64,000 nt of DNA, taken from positions 67,828,578 to 67,892,577 of the forward strand of contig NC_091014.1 in assembly GCF_041296385.1 (NCBI RefSeq), read 5' to 3'. The translations under genes and the position numbers were made by a program. This DNA is from Aphelocoma coerulescens. Taxonomy: Eukaryota; Chordata; Aves; Passeriformes; Corvidae. Below the pieces are notes generated by a model, which saw only the letters and a program-made list of their open reading frames with translations, searched no databases and was not told the DNA's origin. Shown here one piece after another: positions 42,101-54,100 of the stretch (position 1 is the stretch's first letter; the number at the start of each line of letters is the position of its first letter).

Positions 42101-45100
42101 CCAGATTTTGGGGCAGGCAAGGAGAATGCAAAAGCAACACCACGGTTCAAGGAGGGCAGAAAATCCCAGGAAAACTGGTTTTCTTGGCAAAACTCCTCTC
42201 AGTGAGCAGACCCCTGCTACAAGGGGGGTTCAAAGGCAGCAGGGCTGTGGTTACAGCTTCCTTACAGATCATTTCTGTTGCACCTGGCTCAGGTACTTCT
42301 ACACTCGGCTGCGTCTGCAGCACCGACAAAACCCAATTGTTAATCAAGGCTGACTTCAAACATTCCTCACAGTAGAAGGAGCACGCAACACATCTTCTAT
42401 GAGCTAATTTCTTTCTCCTGGAAATTATGAGTAACTGTGTCCCTGGAGGCCTTTTCTTCCCTTATTTTAAGTCGTTCACATCTGTTGTTTTAGACAGGGC
42501 AGTCAAAGCAAATAAAAACAAAACTCCAGTTTGGAGGGTATCTGCTGAATGAAACACAAAACTCTTCATGGTTAATAATGAGTGTCATTGCACACACCAA
42601 AAAAAAAAAAAAAAAAAAAAAAGGGAGGAGAAAAAAAGCTACCAAGCTGCTGCAAGATGAAGTGTTTGTTTCTGAAATACAAAAGGACCTGTATATCACT
42701 CTGGGGGTAGCAAAAGAGAAAGGAATTCCTAACATGCAACACAAAGCAATTTCTGACTTCAGACAAGAAAATCTTTGCACATATTTGGGTGGAACAAGAG
42801 AGGGGGAAAACAGGCAGAAATAAAACAGACAGAAAAAGTACCTTCACTAGGAGTTCTCCATGACCATCCCAGTCAATCTGCAAATCTTCCCCATAGGTGA
42901 GGCGAACTGAACTCCTTACCACACGCTGGACACGGAGGGCACCTGAAGGCAACCACAGGGTGTCAGTGACCTTTTACAAGATGTAGTGACAGGACAAGGG
43001 GGAATGGCTTCCCACTGACAGAGAGCAGGTTTAGATTGGATATGAGGAAGAAATTGTTCCCTGTGAGAGTGGGGGGGCCCTGGCACAGGGTGCCCAGAGC
43101 AGCTGTGGCTGTCCCATCCCTGGAAGTGTTCAAGGCCAGTGTGGATGGGGCTTGGAGCAAGCTGGTCTAGTGGAAGGTGTCCCTGTCCATGGCAGGGGGT
43201 TGGAATGAGATGATCTTTAAGGTCCAAACCAAATCATTCTGTGATTCCATTATTTCAAGCTTCTGGTTGAAAAACACTAATTTTAAAAAGAACAGACCAA
43301 CAGTCATTTTCACTCAGCTGCATGGAGAGAAGCTGAAATGACAGAGCTTCTAGAAGAGACTGAAAGTGAGAGTTTCGCATTGAAAACACTCTTTGATTGA
43401 GCTGGGCTAAGGCATGTCTAAAACCAGTACTAAGTAGGAGCCTTTCAGTGGCTGGCCAGAGTCAGCCCATGTGAACACACCTTGCAGCAAAGGGATCTGT
43501 ATGTCCTGTCCATTCAGTGAAACTCCTCCTCCATGTTTCATTTTAATGATGCTGTTGTCCATATCCCGGATCCGGACAGAAGCTGAGCGAGTGCACACGG
43601 CATCAGGATCATCTGCACACTGCAGAGAAGGGAAAATCTGCCTCAAACCTCAAGTTTTCACTTTCTTGGTGACTTAGTCCCAGACGGCATTTTGGCATCT
43701 AATTTAGGAGCTGTTGAGTGTCACACTGGTTTTACAGATCTGGTTTCTGCATCCCACAGACACCAGGCTGGCAGCCTTCCCTCCCTTATTCCACTAACCA
43801 CACAGCAGGGCTGAGCTCCCTGTCTCAGAACCTGGAAAGGGATCTGTGGGTGTTCCACTTGACCTCTAGGAGTGACCCATGGCAGTGACCAGCCCCACAG
43901 ATGCGGCAGGGGCAGGAAGGCCACCTTACCCATACAGCCTGGGAAACAGTAACGCAGTTCACACTACCTGAGATTCCTGGGGTGTTTATTTTCCTGGCTG
44001 TGGGATACCCAGATGAGGAACAGGGATTGTGGGGGACCCACGCCTCCTCCCTGGTTGCGAAAGGGAAGTTTCAGTGGAAACCTGTCCTGCAGGTTGCCAA
44101 GCACCGATGACCTCAGAGCTGCACTATCAGAGCTCTCTAACGCAGGAGACAGACGCAGATGGTGTGTAGAACTGACACAGCCCATTTCTCCAAACTTCCC
44201 TGGTGCTGCAGGACAGGCTGATATGCCCCTTCCCTCCTGTCAGTCTCCTGTCTCCACTGCACCTCTCCCTGCCTTCAGTTCCTCTGTCCCCATCACCTTT
44301 CTTTCCCTCTGCCTCCTTCAGGGCCCTTTTCAGTCTCCAGATTTGTTAATCTTTTCCCAAGCACAACTGGTCAATTCATTTCATGACCAGGTTCACCTCC
44401 ATGTGACATCCCCCTTCAGGGTCTCTGTCCCTCCCTGCACTGGCCTGGTTCCCTTTCCTGCCTCTCTCCATCTGGCTCTCACATTTCCATCGGGGGAGAC
44501 AGCAAAGAAAGTCAGGAGCTGCTGTCTGACTACAAAAAGAATCACCAGCCAATCTGACTACATGGGAAGCAACGCAAGGCACTGCTCTGCCAGTGCACTC
44601 TCCTTGGTGTCTAGGGAAATGTCCTTTCCCCACAGGCATTAGGGAGGCAGCAGCACCCAGGGAGCTTTACAAGGGGTGCACCCTCGCCTCTGTTTGCTCA
44701 GCTGGCAAAGAGTCAGCAAGGACCCATTTTCCAAGCCTCATCATGAGTCTCCATCCTTGCGTAGGCTCCTGGGAATGGTGGTGAGGAGAAGCAAAACACT
44801 TATTAACTAAGGAGAAAGACTGCATCTGTTATTTAAACTAATTATCTCATAGGGAAATTGCTTCTGTTGGCCTGTGCATCTGCAATTCACAACATAGTCC
44901 CACAGCCCTGCCCTCTCTCTCTCAAGAGCATGCGCAGAGGCACCAGCCAAGGCTGCTGTTACCTGCACCGTCTCGATGATCACAGAGAAGGAATTTTCCA
45001 CACAATCCTTGGCAAATAAGTACTGGCAAATCCCACTGAAGGTGAAATACTTGTTGTCAAAGCTTTTGAAATGGGACTGGCCAGTGACAGAGCATTCCCC

Positions 45101-48100
45101 TGGAAAAAGCAAAAAAAGCCATTAATCATCACAGCGCCAGTTGCGAGCAAAATCCTGCTTGGCCCTCACAAGCCTCTGAGGGGGAAGAGCAGCCCTGGTG
45201 GAACAGGTTGTACAAGGCCCAAGCTCCCCACAGACCAGAAAGCACCAGCAAGATCCTTATCTCACTGTTTATTTCCATAAGGCATTACCAGTAGTAACAC
45301 AGGAACCAAGAACAGGTGGGGAACATGGAGTAAATCACACTCAAGAGCTGAAATTTGTGCCTATGGAAAAGCCTATATTCTTTTGTTGGGTTGCTTTGAA
45401 TAACAGTAAGTTATTTTAACATAAAACACCTTATGAGAATAAAGAGCTGGAAGATAATGTCTGTGGGCATCCTTCCAAGGGTAGAATTTATGTTGGATTT
45501 TACCCTGAACCATTATCTCAACTAACAGAAAATTTAAAATAATTCTATAGTTACAATAGCTACACTAAAGTCCTCACAGAATAATGTGAAAGCCCTGCTT
45601 GACCACCTTTCTACTACAAAAAGGAGCTATTTAAACTTAACAGCATTTGAAGGTGTTTTGGTAAGTTGTGGCTTTGCATTTCCAGGAAGGCACTATCCAG
45701 ATACCACAGCTGGGATTTAGTACCGTCATGCAAACACACAGAGAGGCTCCAACTCCACAGAGCTTGCAGAGAAAGTCTTTCATATGAGAAGACCATCACA
45801 CTTAGAGATGATCCCATGGCAAACACGGTGGGAAGCCACTTGCTCATCCAGAAAAAAATTCAGGTGCTGGGCCTACACTGGCCATCACCAGCCAGAGGAT
45901 GGAGAAAGGTTAAATGTTACAAGCTGGCAGGTGAGCTTCATGAGTTATTCTCTCTTCACTGCCTTTGAGTCCCACAGATGATCTGTTTGATAAGCACCAC
46001 GTGGAAATTTCCCTCTTCAACATATTAGTGTTTGCTATCTTAAACCAGCTTGTGCTAAAGCACAGCTTCACAGATCCTGAGGATTCCCAGCCTTGCACAG
46101 CTCTGATTCACCCTAAGAGAAGTCCAGCACCTCCTGGATATCTGTCATCCCTTGGAATTTGATTTCCAGGGCATTCTCTGCAACAAGGAAACAAGAGGAC
46201 AGGTTTGCAGCACGGAGAACTGGGAACTGCTATCCAAGACAAGTCTCAGCCCTTGGCACTGCTCCTGAAAGGGAAATTTCTTTTCTGTGGCCAAGTCTTT
46301 TCTTATGGGTTCCTCTGTCTATTCCATTTGATGTAATGCATCCCATGAAATTTCCTGAAACCTTCTGCCTTCATAACTATTTCTATTATGATATCAGCTT
46401 GAAAGCCTCTTAGTAGTGCCAGCCAGCTCCAGCTGTGGATCCACCTTATCACCAAACTTACAACTGGGCAGTTCACTCCCACAATATGAAAGAAATCTTT
46501 CCTGACAAAAAAGTTGGTCAAAATTAAAACAGAACTACCTAGAGTTTATATGAGGAACTACATAAATTTTCTGGACACATGACTTTAGAAATATTTGTGG
46601 TAACTAACCAACAACAAAAATAAGCTGCAATATTGCTTCAAGTAGAGACAAACAGCACTGGTAGCAATATAAATGTGGCTACTCTGGGAGGCTTTGCTGC
46701 CCTCCCATACTGTGTCAGTACAGTTTATAGAGTGTTAGCATGCACATGTACAACAGCTGCAGGTATACAACCTTCAGTCTCAAACAAGCCTTGCAGAAAA
46801 CTGATTTAGATATATTGGCAGAAGGTACAAAAATAAGCTGCCTTTCTTTTCCACTTCTGCTTATTTGGGACAGCTTCCCAATTCAGAAAAAGGCAGCGAT
46901 GCTATATTGCCTCTTGCACAGAGCTGAATATCAACGTCTGTTTGCAAGCCTCAATACCAGATTTATCTTCACTTCTATGATCACTGTGAAGAAAACACAG
47001 CCAGAATTAAGGATAAAAATTTGGCCCACAGAATACTTATCATAGCCCAGAGAGCAAGGACATTAAAAGCTATAACCTAAGTAAAAACTGAAGTTAGAAA
47101 AACACCTATTTCTCGTTTGTAATCATGCTGCCAATTAGATAAAAGATGTAACAAATCAGCCTGGGCTGTATCCTTGTGTTTTAGACAGTGAGATTCCCTG
47201 CACTTGGAGAGATCCTTAATGAACAAGCACAGGGCACAGCTCACTAAAAATGTCATCTCCGTTTTGAATATTTGCATACACTGTGTCCCATCCTCTTCTT
47301 TAAGTGCTGATACTTTGGGGGAAGTGCTCTTTTGGTCTAAAGTAGGAGGATTGATGGGTCAGGCAAGTTTCATGTTACTAGAAAAAGACAAACTTATGAA
47401 AGAACATGTTAAGATTGTTGCAATTGTCCTAATGCACAGTCTCATCTCAACAAAAATCCACCAAAGCCCCCAAATCTGCTCTTTTCCCGTCCAGCCATAA
47501 CCCCAGAATTCTTCTCCTCCCTTCCACTCTCAGTCCCCAAAAGCAAGGAGAAAAACCAAGATAAAGAATTGTGCTGTCTCCCTGCAGACTTCCATACATG
47601 ATGCCAGCAGAGTCAAATGCTGTTTCAGGTCAACCAGGGCTTTCTGAAGCTGAACATGGAGCAGGAACTGAGGCAGGGGATGGGCCATGGAACCAGCAGG
47701 AGGAAATAAGGAATGCAGCACTTTGCTGGCCAGTGCACGGCATGAAAACTCACATTCCCCATGCAGACGAAAATGTGGGACAGAAGCCATCAGTACAGGT
47801 GAGTTTGGGAGGTGGAGTTAGGAGGAAGGGGAGCAGGAGCACCTGCAGAGCTGCCTCTCCAGTCTGCCAGCACCCATGGAAGGCAGGGCAGCCACCTTCT
47901 CCCTGGGGCTGTAGCTCCTTCACCCACAGCATGGCCATGAGGGAATTCCCAGTCATAAGGTACAATGAGGAATTATACCTAGTCAAAGAAAGCCAGGAGT
48001 GTTCCTCCACCTGGAAGCCAATCCTCTCAATATACAAACCCTTATAATTGGTAAACTAAGTAATCAAAGCAGGAACTGTCCTTCCCACCACACAGGATTT

Positions 48101-51100
48101 TTCATTGCTACACATAAACCACACAGGGCAATGTCTGACTTGTATCAGGAGAAGAACTTAAAAGTAGGATCCCATGTGGATTGTACTGGAGGGAGCAAGG
48201 AAGAACAAAGATTTGGTTTTTTGGGTGAAAAAAAAATGTAAGTGGGGCATGAGTGGGAGGGATGTAGGCAAGGCTTACTTGTCAAAACCTGAAAAGAATA
48301 AAGCCAACATACCGGGGCATTCCCCATTGCTGCAGATCCAGGTGCCACGCCGACAAATGCTAGGAGAGAGATAGTGGCAAGTTAGGCAAGAGTACATGAA
48401 TACAAATCTTCTGTTGCACACTTTTCCCAAAAAATTGAAACTGGTCCCCTGTCCCAGGGAAGTTAGACCAGTCTCCAACATCCTTTCCATCTCCCATAAC
48501 TTCATCCCTTAATGTATTCATCCCTTCTTCCCATCATTTGACAGCAACTGCTGGTAATATGAATGGGTATTATTGCAAAACTCAAGGACTTCTGTTTTTC
48601 CCTGCCAAAGTTCTGTGTTTAATGAAGTTTTCAGCTATATTCCACTGTTGTGGAATGAGTTTTTAATGCAGTTCTCAAGGTATATCTATCAATACATCAG
48701 AATCACAGGGAAAAAAGTTCTAAGGAACTTCTAGAAAAATCTTTTACTACAATCCCCAACTCAGAGAAAGTAATGCTAAAGCTGGATCAGGTGGGTGAGG
48801 ACCTCATCCACTTGAGTTTAGAAATATCCAAGATGAGGTCCCACAGCCTCTCTGAGCAGCTGTCCCAGTACAGCACTGGGGAAGGTAGAAGAATTTTTCT
48901 TTGTGTCAAAACAGAATTTACTTTGCAGCTTGTGTCCATTGCTTCATAACCTTTTGCTGTTTGAGGAGATTTTGGCCCCATGCTCTTCACAGCCCATCTG
49001 TAGGCAGTGAAAGTTCCCTCATTAGCCCTTAAAAAAAATCTACTCCCCTTTGCTTCTTCTTACGTCAAACTCCCCTGTTGTGATCACCTCCAGTGTCCTC
49101 CACAAGCCTCTCCACACTCCTTGTTTCAAGAGCTACTATATTCTTCTCATTCCTTTAATTATCCCAGCCCTTGAAAACCATTTGTGGGGAAGCAGATTAT
49201 TGAGGATGTTAAATGCAGAGTCAATGGAATGACGTTCTCCACAGCAGCATCAAATTGGAATAACAAGAAGCAGTAACAAAACACAAGCAACAAAAAACCC
49301 CACCAGCCTGTCAGGCTACACTCATCTCCCAAGAGCACTAAGGTTGAGCAATGTGGCCAAGCTCAAAGCTGCAGAGGGTTTCCTGTCCAGGGAAAAAGAC
49401 AAAATGCTAATGTCATGGTTACGGTGTTCTAAGACACGTGGTGCAGATAATGAAAAGCTTCTGATTACCAGGGGGGATGCACAGACCACCTTTCTTCTGC
49501 ATATCATGGTCTTCACTGAGTCCTCCTTCTGTCCTCTAACTGGAAACATCTGAGCAAAGAGTTGTCTGAACTCCTTGCACAAATAGGTCCACACTTAACA
49601 CAAAACCAGATCAGGAATATGTAACTAATTCCCCTTCCTTTCTTTAAAATGCTGGCCTTGCCCTCCAGTCTGGTACCCAAAAGTGAAAGAAACACTGTGA
49701 GCCATGCTAGGAAGACTCATTAGCCCTGTGACCAGTTCCAAGGACGTGCCTTAGGCTAAATCCTCTTGGAAAAAAATGGGGTTTAGAGGTTAAATACATG
49801 TAGGAAGTCAAAACAAAGACACAACCTCTGACACTACCCAGACATGAGAACCTGCTGGTCTGTCTTATCCACAGGAAACAGGTAGTTCTCTGCTCTTTGA
49901 AGGAGTGTGACCTTCATGTTGTTCTATCAGATCAAATATCCCTTTAAAAATAGGGCTGATTTTGCCTTTGTGAACAGCTCACTTCTTGGAAGGGGCTGGC
50001 AATTCCAGTAAGAGAGCAAGTCCTTTGCCAGTGAAAGGAAATTTTTTAAAGGTAGAGAGATTTCTAGAAAGATAATGCAAAACAGTCACTGACCAGCATG
50101 CAGTAGTTATCTACAGCAACCACACCAGAGCAGCACAGGGTTTACCATGAGTTGCAGTCCTGGGAGATGGTGAAGCCAGAAGGATAATGCTTTCCAGAGT
50201 GGATGCAGGAACAGTCAGAGCTTTCAATGCAGTGTTCACCATCAAGGAGCAGCCCCTCTGGATAGGTCAGGTAGCACAGACACCCATATCACACACGCAG
50301 GGAAAGAAACATAAATACAATTAGATTTTCTTGTTCTTCATATGCTTTGGCAAGACTTCATATGCATCATTATCCATACTTAGTCACAGACAGCAATAAA
50401 AAGGAATGAGGCTTGCCAAAAACCCTCACAGGGGCAGGTGTCTGCTTTCCTTCTAGTGCTGTCTCTCCCTCAGACATACTGAACAAAGCATTCCTGGTGC
50501 TCACAGAAAAGCTTAGCACATCCTCAGGTCCAGAGCACATATTGGGACATAGACAAATCAAACACAGGGAGCACGATCAAAGTGGGGACCTGACTGTTGG
50601 AAAAACCATGAACTTCACTGGCTACAGTAAAGAGTGTTCACACAGTAAAGGGTGTCTTGTATTTGCCATAAGAGAACCAAAGATGAGGCAAACCAGGGAA
50701 TGAAGAAACAAATTTGGACACCATGTAAGTCTAGCAGAGGGGGTCTGAGAGAAAGAAGCCACTTCTCAGCTTCTGCAGAGGCGAAAATAAAAGCAAAAGG
50801 GCCAACTTCCCAACTTGGGTCCAGCTGCTGAGGTTTCCATATTACACAACTATAATTACCTGTTCTCTAGAGAGAGCTCTTTATCCTACAAGGATAAACA
50901 GAGGCACAAAAGAGTTACAAGTCTTGCCTAAGGTAGAAACTTGTCCCTGCTTCTATTGCTAGTTTTTAGTGCTTTCTATTCAATCCCTTTATTGAGAGAT
51001 AATTGATATTCCCCTATTTTCAAAAGAGCTGCTGTGGCAAAATATTTGTTTTCCTAAACACCCCTCTCCCTTTTCTTTGAGGGACTTGTTAAAACCACCT

Positions 51101-54100
51101 GCAGAGCTTTTGGCTCTTTTCCCTGGCAGCAGCAGTCATCACTGACAGCAAGACCCAGGTAAGTCTCCTTTCTCCATTCTTCCCATAGAGCTGCCTGGGA
51201 AGGTCTTGGCTGTTGAGAAAATCCTTCCAGTGAGAGAGATTCACAACAAGATCTGAGCATTTAAGAGTGCTGTGGCTCTCCACAGAGTACAAGAAAACAG
51301 AACCAGCCTGCCTTTTTTCCTGGCAAGAGTAATTCCATTTACTGCAATTAATGTAACTGTGTAGGGCATTTAACAGAGGGAAAAAGAAAAAAAAGAAAGA
51401 AGACATTTGTCAAACATCCTTCAGATCCTATTTACTCTTGGAGCACTGGAGGGGAGCTATATGAAGACAGAATCCTCATCAAAAATCCCTCTAGTCATCT
51501 GTCAGAGCCTCCTGCTTTTCTATGAAACTCAAATCCGGGTTCTTCCCTTCTGGCTGTGCCACAAATAGCAGTAAAAGTTTTGAACTGCTGATCGTTGTTT
51601 CTTTCCATGCACTTCTTTCTACCCATCTACTTGTTCCTCATGCCATTTACCCTTTCTGTAGAGTTCCTGTTTCTCTGCTCCTTAGCTCCTCTCTCCCCTT
51701 AGACCTTTCCTATGCTGAACACACCAATGCATCTACCAGAGGAAAAATACAGCAAGAGCCCTTGTGTAGTCAGTGGATTCATCTCCTTCAGCTCTTCCCA
51801 ACACTTCCAGGACTGCACGAATACAGTACCTGGATCCTTCACAACAAAATAAGCTCCTGAGTCTGGTTACATCACCTGTCACCCTCCATGTGCACCTTCC
51901 CAGGTCCTGCCATACACCTCTGAACTTCCAGCAAGGAAGAGACTGGCAGCTAAATGGGAAACTACCAAACTCTGAATGCAGTGACTCCTCAAACGAGGCT
52001 GACATTGTCATTATTGCCTTTTTTGGAAACCAGAATCTCTGCAAACCTCCATCACATTTGGCATCTTGTACACGGGGACAGTGAACACCTCTGTGCATTC
52101 ATAAAGCCCAGACAGGGTGAAATGCAGAGATAGTCCTATTCCAAACAAACAAAGTACCCAATGAACAAAAACAAACAAAAAACCAGCTAGAAATGGAAGC
52201 ATATGGAGGCTTTGGGCCCAGGAATCAAACTCTTCTCCTGCAGTTGTTTTAAGTACAACAGATGAAGAGGAAGATTGGCATGGCTGGGCTGTTCCCTTTT
52301 ATCCAATCAAATCTCCTGTATCAAAGATTCAATAATAAGTGAAATTATTCACCTAAATCATGAAGACCTTTGAAATTGCAGTGCAAGCTCTACATGTACT
52401 GTTTTTCTGCAAGAAATTCCTTCAGTGTACTCTCTGCTGTTTCTTCCTTTAACTGTATTTGCCTCTAACCCAAGCAATCCAGGAGTACATCAAGGGCCAG
52501 CAGTCCCTCACCAAGAAATAAAGGCAATCCTGGAGTATTAGTTGGTACTGATTTTCACAGAAACATTTACTTTTTAGTTGCCTCTGAAAAATGGCCCTTT
52601 CATGGAGTGAGCATACAGGCACTACAGAAACTGGATTATTCTAGGGCATGGTCCCAGAAAAGAGAAGTGTTTCTGATTTCAAGAAAATTTAAGGGAAGAC
52701 ACAGCTTTCCTTCTTCTAATAAAATAGGTAGCCTAACTGCCAAATGTTTCTCTGTAAATAACCCAGTAAATAAATTACCAGGGCAGCTGCAGCCATCAAC
52801 ACATTGTCCATGACACACTTCATTGATATTCAGGCTCTGGCAGGTTTTGGCACATGGGGATACGCACTCCTTATATTCCATGCCAACTGGACATCTTGGC
52901 CCTGAAACAATTAAAAGAAATTAGAAATGCAAATTCCTCAATAACTCTTAAACCAACAAATCCCTTCATTATCAAAGGCTGAACCACAGAGACAAAAGGT
53001 CATGTCAGCTTCCAAATGATTATTTCTTTTTTAGAAGCAGAACATTTGATAAATAGTTGATTTTCATTTTGCTGCAGTATCATCATCTGTCAGGTAGCAT
53101 AGTAAATACTCAGAGGTTAAAGTCAATTTGTTTTCTAATAAATTGAGTCTTAATAGCTAAACCCAAGTGCATTAAGAATAATCAAACCCCGGGACAAGCT
53201 TTGCAACAATATCTAAGTAATTTGTACAGACATGGTTGTTTTGTGCCTTTAAGCCATGCACTTACTGCACTCATTTGTGAAATTATACTGTTTGGTGTTT
53301 CCAGGGAGAACCGGGAAACAGTTAAAACTCTGAAATCTCATCCTCCTTCTTCCAGAGAACCACCAGCTCAGGACAACACCCATGCCGTGGTATCTCCACT
53401 GCTGTCATTATCTAGGCCAGGCCATTATGCAAACACACTCTATTACAGCCATTCCCTCTCTTCAATGCATACACACGCCATGCCCTGCAAGACTGCGGGG
53501 GCATGGAGTGGGATGAAAAGGTTAGAGCCTGCCCTTTCCAAGTAAATCCTCTGCTGAGGAGGTGGGAGGACAATGGAGTGATCTTGCCTTGGGTTTGGGC
53601 ACCAGTTCTCACTTGGACAGTGTGCCCAGCACTAGAGCCCTTCCCACACAGCAGAGCATTCCATAGCTCCATCATCATCGTCATCTCCTGAAAAAGCACA
53701 GATGAAGGGCGATAGAAAATTAAGCTCCTGCTGTGGCAGCGGGACACTTCCCTCTTTCCTGGCTCAGGAGAAAAGAACAAACTGTGGCTCGTGAATTCAA
53801 GGGTTAGAAGTGAGCTCTAAAGCTCCTGGGATCACAGAAAGGCTCATTGCACTTGTGGCTTTTAATCAGACTTACAAAGAGCCCCAGCAAAAATGGGTTC
53901 TCTGGCTCACACGCTGAGCAAGGAGATGAGCTTTAATAGATTCCTTTAACATCCCAATGGAAAGGTAATAAATTACTGCTAGAACTCAGACTGTAAAATC
54001 CCTAGAACAAGTGGCTGGCAGCATCTTGCTGCCCTAACCACAGTCTGAAGGCACAGTTTTCTTCAGTGGCCAACAGCAGAATATCTTTACCAGAGAACCA

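Noticed and set aside
44013..44642. 209-codon open frame on the plus strand in intron 11
   Set aside because: Ser/Pro/Leu-rich translation with no family resemblance, in a locally GC-richer intron. Long chance frames are expected there.
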